From assembly GCA_903933715.1 (NCBI GenBank), contig CAIZLD010000055.1:38351-102350 (forward strand): a DNA stretch of 64,000 nucleotides, written 5' to 3'. The stretch is from an uncultured Spartobacteria bacterium. GTDB lineage: Bacteria > Verrucomicrobiota > Verrucomicrobiia > Chthoniobacterales > Chthoniobacteraceae. How positions within the stretch are numbered: the stretch's first letter is position 1; each line of letters opens with the position of its first letter. The translations under genes and the position numbers were made by a program. This document shows positions 53,827 to 62,105 of the stretch, one piece after another. A model generated the notes under the pieces. That model made no database searches and was not told where the DNA came from. It was given only the letters and a program-made list of their open reading frames with translations.

Positions 53827-54630
53827 CTACCCTTGGTAACCGGCAGGGTCGATCTCGACCCGGTCGTAACCGGCGGCGAGCAATCCCTCCTCAATCCGCG
53901 GCTGGAGCGCGGCGATGGCCCCCATCTCCGACGGGGCGACTTGCACCCGGGCGCGGAATTTACCCCCTTCCTCGACATGATGCCGGACTCTGAGCACCCG
54001 GAACCCCAGGCCGCGCAGGTGGGCTTCCCCGGCTTCTACCATTGCGAGCGCCTCGGCGGTAACCGGGGTGCCAAACGGGATGCGGGAGCTTAAGCACGGT
54101 TGCGAGGGGGCGTCCGCCGTCGGCAAAGCGAGTTCGCGGGAAAGTTCGCGGATATCGGCCTTCGTCAGGCCGACCTGCCGTAGCGGGGCCAGCACGGCAA
54201 ATTCCCGGGCGGCCTGAGAGCCGGGCCGGGTTTGGGGCGGATCATCGGCATTTTCTCCATAAGCAAGGGCGCCAAAACCCCGAGAGTGCGCCAGCTTGTC
54301 CATGTTGGCAAAGAGATCCGCTTTGCAAAAATAACAGCGATTAAGGGGATTGCTGATGTACTCCGGGTTCTCCATCTCGCCGGTTTGGACCACCTCCACC
54401 GGGGCTCCAATCGTGCGGGCAAGATCCAGGGCATCGGCCAGGGCGCGGCGGGGTAGGCTCGGGCTATCGGCGATGACCCCCAGTATCCGGTCGCCCAAAA
54501 CCTGATGGGCAATGGCCAGCAAGTAGCTGCTATCAACACCGCCCGAATAGGCAATCAAGAGCGGCGCGTGCGCACGGAGGAGCGCTTTGAGGGCGGCAAG
54601 CTTTTCCTGGAGTAAAACGGGTTGCGACAT
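53827..54630 (-). CDS. larE: ATP-dependent sacrificial sulfur transferase LarE
   Basis: 267 residues, complete. PP-loop SGGVDSS (29-35), then NPLNRCYFCKADLF with the conserved Cys cluster, and DAPSQPCLSSRIPFGTPVT with the second Cys. These place it with LarE, which donates sulfur from Cys residues to the pyridinium bis-thiocarboxylic acid nickel cofactor precursor. larB, larC and larA are not in the window, so the cofactor route must be completed elsewhere. PP-loop sulfurtransferases of other kinds are a less likely reading. Confidence 0.92.
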   Translation of the reverse strand: MSQPVLLQEKLAALKALLRAHAPLLIAYSGGVDSSYLLAIAHQVLGDRILGVIADSPSLPRRALADALDLARTIGAPVEVVQTGEMENPEYISNPLNRCYFCKADLFANMDKLAHSRGFGALAYGENADDPPQTRPGSQAAREFAVLAPLRQVGLTKADIRELSRELALPTADAPSQPCLSSRIPFGTPVTAEALAMVEAGEAHLRGLGFRVLRVRHHVEEGGKFRARVQVAPSEMGAIAALQPRIEEGLLAAGYDRVEIDPAGYQG

Positions 54631-54818
54631 GGAATATGAAAAGTCTCATCCAAAGCGGCTCGGGCGCAAAGGAATTTTTCGCCTCCACGAATTGAGGTCT
54701 GACGCGTTGCCCGAAAGGAAGAGGAATTTGTTTCTCTCAAAGGCGCAAGAAAAGACAACAAGGCACTCCTCTTCTTTGCGCCTTTGCGCCTTTGCGAGAG
54801 ATTAAAAAAACGGAGAAT

Positions 54819-55961
54819 TTAATCTCGCACTGCCTCGGGGGAGCGAACCTCCGGTTTGCGATAGTTAAACCGGTGCCCAAAGGCGGTCAGCGGCCGCTCA
54901 AAGAACCGTGCGGAGAGGTAAGCGATTCCGAGGGTCAGCCCCAGGCAAAGGCAGCTCAAGAGAAAGCCGGAGCGCCCCATCGATTCCGTCGATTCCTTTC
55001 CAAACACCGCGAGGAAAAGCAGGTGCGAAACGAGCACATGCAACAGGTAAACCCCGTAGGAAATCCCGCCCACCCAGCAAAGCGGGCGCCACCGCAACGG
55101 CGCGGTAAAGCAGGTTCCCCGGAACGCCAGCACCAGCCATAAGAACGATCCCCAAAAGAGGGCGATCACGGTTTCCCGGAACGGTCCAAGATGCCCCCGG
55201 ACAGCCAGCCAAGCCATCCCAAGGCCGCCCGCTCCAAAAAGCACAGCCGCCAGAGTGCGCCCCGAGGGAGCTTGGAACACTACGGGCCGGTGCAGGAAAA
55301 GCCAGGCCAGGATCACCCCGCTAAAGAACAGATCGGTCGAACCGCTCAACAGGAACGTCGAGGCCAAAGGGTGCGGGATAGCCCGGAGCGCCGGGGCCGC
55401 AAGCGCCAGCAGCGCAAAGGCGGCGAATTGTCTCCGGGCCGGGATCCACCGGATCAAGAGCGGCAAACAGAGATAAAATTGCTCTTCCAGGGCGACCGAC
55501 CAGGTCACCCCGAGCGGAGCCGACCCCCAATCGCCGGTCCAGGCCATTGGAAAATTCTGCACCAGCAACGGGTATGCCCCCCACGGGATGGCACCGTCTC
55601 CCAAACCGGGGGCATGCCCGATGGAGAATCCAAACCGCAGCGCAAAAAACAGTAGGAGCAGGGCGAAATAAAGAGGGAGGATGCGAAAAGCCCGGCGCAG
55701 ATAAAACACCCGGTAATAGTTTTCGGCCTCCCGGTTGCGCAGCAAAATCCCCCCAATCAAAAACCCGGAGAGGATGAAAAAGAGATCGACGCCGGTCCAT
55801 GCGAGGCCGCTCAAGGTCCGCAGCCAAAAGACCGGCGGCGGCTGGGCTGGAACCCATTGCAAAAACAGGTGAACGTAAACCACGAGCAACGCCGCAAAAC
55901 CGCGAACGCCGTCCAACTCGTTCCAGCGGACCGCGTCAGGGCGGGTTTCCAAGGGGGGCAT
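54819..55961 (-). CDS. Acyltransferase-3 family membrane protein
   Basis: 380 residues, about ten membrane helices with LDGVRGFAALLVVYVHLFL (about 16-34), GVDLFFILSGFLIGG, FYLRRAFRILPLYFAL and VTWSVALEEQFYLCLPLL. H31 and the RR pair are the conserved catalytic face. Modifies a surface glycan or peptidoglycan with acyl groups. No soluble tail, unlike the homologue at 38275. Confidence 0.9.
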   Translation of the reverse strand: MPPLETRPDAVRWNELDGVRGFAALLVVYVHLFLQWVPAQPPPVFWLRTLSGLAWTGVDLFFILSGFLIGGILLRNREAENYYRVFYLRRAFRILPLYFALLLLFFALRFGFSIGHAPGLGDGAIPWGAYPLLVQNFPMAWTGDWGSAPLGVTWSVALEEQFYLCLPLLIRWIPARRQFAAFALLALAAPALRAIPHPLASTFLLSGSTDLFFSGVILAWLFLHRPVVFQAPSGRTLAAVLFGAGGLGMAWLAVRGHLGPFRETVIALFWGSFLWLVLAFRGTCFTAPLRWRPLCWVGGISYGVYLLHVLVSHLLFLAVFGKESTESMGRSGFLLSCLCLGLTLGIAYLSARFFERPLTAFGHRFNYRKPEVRSPEAVRD

Positions 55962-56037
55962 GTCGCAACCTTATCAACGTCGCGGCACGATTACCAATCC
56001 CAAACTCCACACATCAAAATAGGGGGGAGGAGGAGAT

Positions 56038-56104
56038 TTTATCCGCAAGATTGCGCAGATGAACGCAGATTTATACTGATATAATCGGCGAAAATCTGCG
56101 GATA
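56038..56104. repeat. Inverted repeat of a common dispersed type
   Basis: TTATCCGCA and TGCGGATAA arms flank a short AT-rich core containing GCGCAGATGAACGCAGAT. Repeats built of CGCAGAT words are scattered in many environmental bacterial genomes. No gene in 55962-56683; see also the next entry. Confidence 0.55.
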
Positions 56105-56257
56105 ACTCCCATGTCTTGTACACCAAAGGCTTCATGATATTAGGGTGCTAGGCGCGATCGGGGTTGCGCGCCCCCCATTTGTCTTCACCGCGCCGTCCCG
56201 GATCGCCCGCGGAGTGGCCGATCCACCCATTTTCCGGATTTTCCCCGAATCACGGGT

Positions 56258-56557
56258 GCAATTAAGGATGGTGTGAAAAGTTAGATCCGAAGCCCCCCTC
56301 CGTGCCTCCGTGCCTCCGTGCCTCCGTGCCTCCGTGTGAAAAAGAAAAAAAAGGAAGGCAGCAAGAGAGGTGTGGAGTTCAGAAAACGGGGTCTTTTCCC
56401 ATTGGACTAAGGGGAGAAGGCGCTGAAGGAATGACAACGCGCTGGGAGTTTCGAAGCTCTATAGTATTTAACACAGAGGCACGGAGGCACAGAGGCACGG
56501 AGAAAGACCATTGAGGAGGACACGGCCTAAAAACTCACACCATCTTTAACTGCACCC
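56258..56557. repeat. Non-coding element bounded by inverted repeats
   Basis: Outer arms GTGCAATTAAGGATGGTGTGA and TCACACCATCTTTAACTGCAC are inverted copies with three mismatches. Inside, five tandem CCTCCGTG units (56297-56336) face an inverted GAGGCACGG-type run (56472-56502). Such runs are the source of the spurious HTEARRHGGTE protein annotations. Looks like a small mobile or REPIN-like element before glgP. Confidence 0.6.
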
Positions 56558-56683
56558 CCGAATCACCCCCGCAATTTTCTTGGCTTGCACACTCGGTTGA
56601 CGCCGGTATCGTCTCAGGTCTGAGAGTGACCCATAGGAAGCCCCCAATTCCCAACGGTCCATCAATCAGGGGGAACAATATTC

Positions 56684-59227
56684 ATGCAGCCGTTATTTAC
56701 TTTCAACGTCATTCCGAAACTGCCCGGCGAACTCGAACCGCTCCGCGAAATGGTCTTCAATCTATGGTGGACCTGGGAGCCGTCCGCCCGCAGCCTTTTC
56801 CGCCACCTCGACCCGACCTTGTGGCAGCGCACCAACCACAACCCGGTGCGGATGCTCCAGCTTTGCAAGCAGGCGCGCCTGATTGAATTAGCCCAGGATG
56901 ACGATTTCCTGCGGGAGATGAACGGGGTTTATGCCCAGCTCCAGGCTTACATGGACCGCAAGGACACCTTCGGGAGCACCCGCAAGAACGAACTGGTCGC
57001 CTATTTCTCCGCAGAGTTCGGTTTTCACGAGTCGATCCCGAACTACTCCGGCGGCCTCGGCATCCTTTCCGGCGACCATTGCAAGGCGGCCAGCGATCTC
57101 GGCATCAACTTCGTCGCGGTGACACTGCTCTATCGCCACGGCTATTTCAAACAGCAGATCAATAAGGACGGCTGGCAGGAAAGCGTCAGCCTCAACCAGA
57201 ATTTCCACCACCTCCCGATGAAGGAAGTGGTCGTGGACGGCAAGCCGCTCGTCATTTCCGTGCACATCCTGGAGCGGGAAGTGTTCGCCAAGGTCTGGCA
57301 GATGGTCATCGGGCGCATCTCCCTCTACCTCCTGGACACCGATATCATGGAAAACCGGCCCGAGGACCGGATCATCACCGCGCAGCTCTACGGCGGCGAC
57401 CTGGAAATGCGGATCAAGCAGGAGATTGTCCTGGGAATCGGCGGTGTCCATGCCCTCAACGCAATGGGGCTCAAACCGGCCGTTTACCATATGAACGAGG
57501 GGCACTCCGCCTTCCTCTCGCTCGAACTGATGCGGCGAGGCGTGCAGGAAAAAGGGCTCGACTTCAAGAGCTCCCTCCAGCTCGTGGCCGCCGCGAACGT
57601 CTTCACCACGCACACCCCGGTCCCGGCGGGCAACGACGCCTTCCCGCGCGACCTGATGCAAAAATATTTTGGGGATTATCCGGGGAAGGTCGGGATCAGC
57701 TTCGACGACTTCTTCTCCTACGGGCAGACGACCGTCAACAAAGTGGACGCCTTCTCGATGACCATCCTTGCGCTGCGCACCAGCCGCCACGCCAACGGCG
57801 TCAGCAAGCTCCACGGCGAAGTCAGCCAGGGGCTTTGGCAGGATGTATGGGCCGGTGTGCCGAAAGATGAAGTGCCGATCGGCTCGATCACCAACGGCGT
57901 CCACACGAAGACTTGGCTCGCGCCGGAGTTTGGCGCCCTTTACAAAAAATATCTCCCCGAGTGGCAGGAAAACCTCACCGATCCCGACTACTGGCGCGGG
58001 GTCATCGACATTCCCGACGAGGAACTTTGGAAGACCCACCAATCGCTCAAGCGCCGGTTGGTGGAATTTGTCCGTAAACGGGTCCGCGCCCAACGGGAAC
58101 GCATCGGGGAATCGCCCGAGCGCATCCGCAGCGTCAACGGCCTCCTCGATCCGGACATTTTGACCATCGGGTTCGCCCGCCGGTTTGCCACCTATAAACG
58201 GGGCAACCTGCTTTTCTCGGACATGGATCGGCTCAAAAAAATCCTCACCAATGCCGAGCGCCCCGTGCAATTCGTTTTCGCCGGGAAAGCCCATCCCAAG
58301 GATGAAGGCGGCAAGCGGATCATCCAGGAAGTCTACCGGTGGTCGCGCGACGAGGGGCTCGAAGGCCGTCTCGTGTTTGTGGAAGATTACGACACTTACA
58401 TCGGCCGCCGACTCACCCAGGGGGTCGATCTCTGGCTCAATAACCCGTTGCGCCCGCTGGAAGCCTCCGGCACGAGCGGCATGAAGCTGCCCCCCAACGG
58501 CGGCTTGAACCTGAGCGTCCTCGACGGCTGGTGGTGCGAAAGCTACAACGGCAAAAACGGCTGGGCCATCGGCGCGGAAATCACCGATGGATCGGTCGAA
58601 TTCCAGAACGAAGTAGATACCGCGAGCCTGTTCCACATTCTCGAAACGCAGGTGATCCCGCTCTACTACGCCAAGCCGGATGGCCGCCTCCCGATCGCCT
58701 GGCTGCAACTCATGCGCGAGTCGATCCGCAGCGTCACGCCGATCTTCAACACCCAGCGCATGGTGCAGGAATACAGCGAGAAAATGTACGAGCCTGCCGC
58801 CGCCGCCGCAGCCCGTCTCGGGGAAAACAACGCCGCCAAGGCGCGCGAGGTTTCCGCCTGGAAAAAGCAAATCCGCCAGCTCTGGGGACAGGTCCGCATC
58901 AACGATGTCAAAGTGGTTAACGAAGACCGCGTGAACGTGCTCGTCGGGGAATCGCTCGGCGTGGAAGCGCTCGTCCATCTGGGCGACCTGAGCCCCGAGT
59001 TCGTCCGCGTGCAAGTCTACGTCGGCCAAGCCTCCGACAACCAGATCGAGCACCCGGTCACGCTCGACCTGACGATGTTGAAAAAGGGAGCCAACGGCGA
59101 CTATCTCTACTCGGGACAAGCCCCGGCCCCCGAGAGCGGCGCCTACGGCTTCAGCGTCCGCGTGATCCCGACTCACCCGAGCCTGACCCAGGCCCACGAG
59201 TTGCGACTGATCACCTGGGCGTCGTAG
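56684..59227 (+). CDS. glgP: Alpha-glucan phosphorylase (GT35, TIGR02094-type)
   Basis: 847 residues. N-terminal DUF3417-type region with LREMVFNLWWTWEPSARSLF; AYFSAEFGFHESIPNYSGGL and GILSGDHCKAASDLG; HMNEGHSAFLSLELMRRG; the catalytic domain with TNGVHTKTWL, FARRFATYKRGNLLF and FAGKAHPKDEGGKRIIQ; and the PLP lysine in GTSGMKLPPNGGLN. Releases glucose-1-phosphate from glycogen or maltodextrin. GGGGAAC lies 9 bases before the ATG. Complete, with a C-terminal beta domain of about 130 residues. Confidence 0.95.
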   Translation: MQPLFTFNVIPKLPGELEPLREMVFNLWWTWEPSARSLFRHLDPTLWQRTNHNPVRMLQLCKQARLIELAQDDDFLREMNGVYAQLQAYMDRKDTFGSTRKNELVAYFSAEFGFHESIPNYSGGLGILSGDHCKAASDLGINFVAVTLLYRHGYFKQQINKDGWQESVSLNQNFHHLPMKEVVVDGKPLVISVHILEREVFAKVWQMVIGRISLYLLDTDIMENRPEDRIITAQLYGGDLEMRIKQEIVLGIGGVHALNAMGLKPAVYHMNEGHSAFLSLELMRRGVQEKGLDFKSSLQLVAAANVFTTHTPVPAGNDAFPRDLMQKYFGDYPGKVGISFDDFFSYGQTTVNKVDAFSMTILALRTSRHANGVSKLHGEVSQGLWQDVWAGVPKDEVPIGSITNGVHTKTWLAPEFGALYKKYLPEWQENLTDPDYWRGVIDIPDEELWKTHQSLKRRLVEFVRKRVRAQRERIGESPERIRSVNGLLDPDILTIGFARRFATYKRGNLLFSDMDRLKKILTNAERPVQFVFAGKAHPKDEGGKRIIQEVYRWSRDEGLEGRLVFVEDYDTYIGRRLTQGVDLWLNNPLRPLEASGTSGMKLPPNGGLNLSVLDGWWCESYNGKNGWAIGAEITDGSVEFQNEVDTASLFHILETQVIPLYYAKPDGRLPIAWLQLMRESIRSVTPIFNTQRMVQEYSEKMYEPAAAAAARLGENNAAKAREVSAWKKQIRQLWGQVRINDVKVVNEDRVNVLVGESLGVEALVHLGDLSPEFVRVQVYVGQASDNQIEHPVTLDLTMLKKGANGDYLYSGQAPAPESGAYGFSVRVIPTHPSLTQAHELRLITWAS

Positions 59228-59228
59228 G

Positions 59229-59446
59229 GAAATTATGAATTCAAAATTATGAATTATGAAACGCTGGCGCAGGGGCGGAGCTTGGGGTGGGGTGGCACTT
59301 GAGAAGTGCGATGCGCCATCCGTTTCATTTTTCATTCCTTTCTCAAAAAGCCGGGAACAAAATTCAACTTCTACTGCCGTCGGCGCGTGATCTAAGCGCC
59401 CGCGTTTCATAATTTATAATTTATAATTCATAATTCATAATTCCCC
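59229..59446. repeat. AT-rich inverted repeat between glgP and the isomerase gene
   Basis: AATTATGAAACGC (59252-59264) is exactly complementary to GCGTTTCATAATT (59402-59414). Both arms extend into runs of ATTATGAATT words. Dispersed repeats of this kind are common in such genomes; no gene is visible between the arms. Confidence 0.6.
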
Positions 59447-60361
59447 ATGCTCTCCATCTCAACTTGCTGGAATTCTTCCCGCCACACCGATGGCGCGGAG
59501 ATGATTTCGGAGTTGCTGGAGCTTGGGTTTGACGCGGTCGAACTGGGTCACGGCATCCGGCTTTCTCTCATGCACGGCGTTCAGGCAATGCATGAAAAAG
59601 GGGTCGTAAAGATTTCCAGCCTGCATAATTTCTGCCCGTTGCCGGTGGATATTTTGCGCCCCTCGCCCGATTGCCTGCTCTTTTCCTCCCACCGGGAAGC
59701 CGAACGGGAACGGGCCGTACGCCAAACGCTCCAGACCATCGGCTTCGCGGAACGGCTCGGGGCTCAACAGGTGATCCTCCACTGCGGGCGGGTCGTCATG
59801 GAACCGGCCACGGCGAAATTGTTGGAGCTGGCTCAAACCGGCCGCCACCTTTCCGCCGAATACGCACGTCTCAAAACGCGAGCCGTGCAAACCCGCGAAA
59901 AACGGGTTCCCAAACACCTCGCCCGGCTTCAGGACTGCCTCAAGCGGATTGTCGATCACGCGGGCGAAAAGGGAATCCGGCTCGGGCTCGAAACCCGTCA
60001 GTCTTACGAGGAAATCCCGAGCGAACGCGATCTGGAGGAACTTCTCAGCCGGTATCCCGAGCCGACGGTCGGCTACTGGCACGACATCGGGCACGCGCAA
60101 ATCCGGCACAATTTGGGGTTTATCGATCACGCCGAGTGGCTCGCCAAAGCTGCCCCGCGCTTGATCGGTTGCCACCTGCACGACGTCGTCTGGCCGGGGC
60201 GCGACCACCAAGCTCCGTTCACCGGCGGCTCGGTCGATTACGAAAAACTGGTTCCCCTTTTGCCCAAAGGCATCCCTTTCGTCTGGGAAATGAATCCCAG
60301 CCAAACCGGGGAAGCCATCGCCGAATCGCTCCGGCTTTGGAAAGAGCGATTCCGCCCATGA
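59447..60361 (+). CDS. Sugar phosphate isomerase/epimerase-like TIM-barrel protein
   Basis: 304 residues from ATG 59447. The xylose-isomerase-like barrel is marked by FDAVELGHGI (strand 2), QVILHCGRVVME (strand 4), RLGLETRQSYEEIPSERDL (metal-binding Glu), VGYWHDIGHAQIR (metal His/Asp) and LIGCHLHDVVW. Metal ligands appear intact. It heads a four-gene operon with overlapping stops and starts. The substrate is unknown; carbohydrate or inositol-type compounds are typical. Confidence 0.87.
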   Translation: MLSISTCWNSSRHTDGAEMISELLELGFDAVELGHGIRLSLMHGVQAMHEKGVVKISSLHNFCPLPVDILRPSPDCLLFSSHREAERERAVRQTLQTIGFAERLGAQQVILHCGRVVMEPATAKLLELAQTGRHLSAEYARLKTRAVQTREKRVPKHLARLQDCLKRIVDHAGEKGIRLGLETRQSYEEIPSERDLEELLSRYPEPTVGYWHDIGHAQIRHNLGFIDHAEWLAKAAPRLIGCHLHDVVWPGRDHQAPFTGGSVDYEKLVPLLPKGIPFVWEMNPSQTGEAIAESLRLWKERFRP

Positions 60362-61392
60362 ATAAAAAAACCATTCTCACGATTTTCCAAATCACCCTGA
60401 CCGTGGGGATTCTCGCCTTCCTCTTTCGCGATGCGGAGAAAAACCGGCAAATGCTCGCGGCGCTCTCCCACGCCACCCTCGGCTGGATCGCCGCCGCCAT
60501 CGTGGTGTTCGGAATCGTGGAACTTTCAGCCATTATCCGCTGGCAAATTTTGCTGCGCGTTCAAGGCATCCGCATCGGCTGGGGGCGGCTCGCCTCTCTT
60601 TTCATGATCGGCATTCTTTTTAACCCGTTCATGCCGGGCGGCACCGGCGGCGATGTGGCCAAGATTTTCTACCTCCTCAAGGAAACGCCTGACAAAAAAC
60701 CGGCGGCATTGCTCGCGGTCCTGATGGATCGTTTGATGGGGCTTTTTGGGTTGATTGTGATTGCGGGAACCGTGATTGCGTTGCGCTACCAGTGGCTCAC
60801 GCAAACGCCGATCACCGCGACGCTTCTCTATACGTTGCTGGCGATCTTCGGCGGCAGCGCGGGGTTCATCCTTGTCTCGTTTGCCGTCACCGGCTTTGGG
60901 TTGGTCCACAAACTGCCCGCGCGGATGCCGTTGCGCGATCAGCTTGTCGATCTCTCCATCGCCTATAACCAGTATGGCCGCGCCTGGGGTTCCTCGCTGG
61001 TCGCATTGCTGCTTTGCATCCCGGTGCATCTCGGCTCGTTCACGCTTTTTTATTGTGTCGGCAAAGCGTTCGCCGAGTCGGCTCATCGCGCCTCGCTGCT
61101 CGATTTCTGGGGGATCATGCCGATTGTCAACACGATCACGGCTGTGCCGATCAGCATCGGCGGAACGGGAATCCGCGAAGGGCTCTTCATCAAGCTCCTG
61201 GGCGGGCTCTGCCAGATCCCGGAGGCGACCGCCGTGACGATTTCGCTGACCGGCTATGCCGTGCTCATTTTCTGGAGCCTGATCGGCGGCGTCATCTATC
61301 TTTTTTACCGCCCGACCGAACACGCCCGCCTGGGTGAGATGAACCGCGAAGTCAACCGGCTCGAACATGAAATCGCCGAGGAAGCGGAATGA
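60358..61392 (+). CDS. LPG-synthase-like/UPF0104 membrane protein
   Basis: ATG 60358 overlaps the stop of the isomerase gene, giving 344 residues; the much longer ORF from 59671 is a shadow before this point. About eight membrane helices with IRWQILLRVQGI, FNPFMPGGTGGDVAKIFYL, VLMDRLMGLFGL and AVPISIGGTGIREGLF, all hallmarks of the flippase part of lysyl-phosphatidylglycerol synthases (PF03706). It lacks the cytoplasmic transferase domain, so it is probably a lipid-translocating protein. Confidence 0.9.
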   Translation: MNKKTILTIFQITLTVGILAFLFRDAEKNRQMLAALSHATLGWIAAAIVVFGIVELSAIIRWQILLRVQGIRIGWGRLASLFMIGILFNPFMPGGTGGDVAKIFYLLKETPDKKPAALLAVLMDRLMGLFGLIVIAGTVIALRYQWLTQTPITATLLYTLLAIFGGSAGFILVSFAVTGFGLVHKLPARMPLRDQLVDLSIAYNQYGRAWGSSLVALLLCIPVHLGSFTLFYCVGKAFAESAHRASLLDFWGIMPIVNTITAVPISIGGTGIREGLFIKLLGGLCQIPEATAVTISLTGYAVLIFWSLIGGVIYLFYRPTEHARLGEMNREVNRLEHEIAEEAE

Positions 61393-62105
61393 GCATTATC
61401 ACACAAAATCTCCCGGAACTGGCGGTGAATTTCGCGCTCACCTGGGATGGGCGCGTGGCAACGCGCGACCGGGGCCGCGCCGATTTTTCGTCCCCCCGGG
61501 ATAAGGGGCGGATGCTGGAACTCCGCGCCGGTGCCGATGCGGTTTTGGTGGGGCGGGGCACTCTCGAAATCGAGGAGATGCAAATGGGAATCAGCGAGCC
61601 GCTTCGGGCCCAACGCATCGCGGAGGGGAAAACGGCCTCCCCGCTGCGTGTGATTGTGAGCGGATCGGGGAAAATCGACCCCGGGGCACGGATTTTCCAA
61701 ACCGGCGGATCGCCCATTCTCATTTTCACCACCGCGGCGATGCCGCCCGAAACCCGCGCCGCCCTAGTGAGCAAGGCGGAGGTTGATTTAAAACCGGGGG
61801 CGCACGTCGATCTTCGGGCGATGCTGGCCAAGCTCTATCAATATCGCGGCGTGCGGCGGCTGCTCTGCGAAGGCGGTCCCACGCTCCTGCGCGCGCTCCT
61901 GGAAGAGAATCTCGTGGACGAAATCAACCTGACGTTCTGTCCCCGCATTTTTGGCGGCAGCGAAGCGCCCACGCTTACGGGTGGTCCCGGCGCGTTCCTC
62001 CCCGCGGCAATTGAATGCCGCCTGGAGGCAACCGAACAGCTCGGCGACGAATGTTTCGCACGTTACCGGGTTCTCAAACCATGCGCCGTTTCCTCCCCTA
62101 TCTGA
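61389..62105 (+). CDS. RibD C-terminal-type reductase
   Basis: 238 residues, overlapping the previous stop by ATGA. The dihydrofolate-reductase-like domain has LAVNFALTWDGRVATRDRG, GADAVLVGRGTLE, RLLCEGGPTLLRALLEENLV and CPRIFGGSEAPTL. This is the reductase half of RibD (5-amino-6-ribosylamino-uracil reduction with NADPH) without the deaminase half, and no other rib gene is adjacent. It could be a stand-alone riboflavin enzyme or a related reductase. Confidence 0.85.
   Translation: MSIITQNLPELAVNFALTWDGRVATRDRGRADFSSPRDKGRMLELRAGADAVLVGRGTLEIEEMQMGISEPLRAQRIAEGKTASPLRVIVSGSGKIDPGARIFQTGGSPILIFTTAAMPPETRAALVSKAEVDLKPGAHVDLRAMLAKLYQYRGVRRLLCEGGPTLLRALLEENLVDEINLTFCPRIFGGSEAPTLTGGPGAFLPAAIECRLEATEQLGDECFARYRVLKPCAVSSPI

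Noticed and set aside
56297..56336. Tandem CCTCCGTG units as a CRISPR
   Set aside because: Units are 8 bases with no spacers; a simple tandem repeat.
56888..59410. 840-residue ORF on the - strand opposite glgP
   Set aside because: It is the antisense frame of a GC-rich, well-conserved gene; composition is His/Asp/Gly-biased and no domain is visible.
59671..60357. N-terminal extension of the LPG-synthase-like ORF
   Set aside because: Lies wholly inside the isomerase gene in another frame; the ATG at 60358 overlaps that gene's stop.
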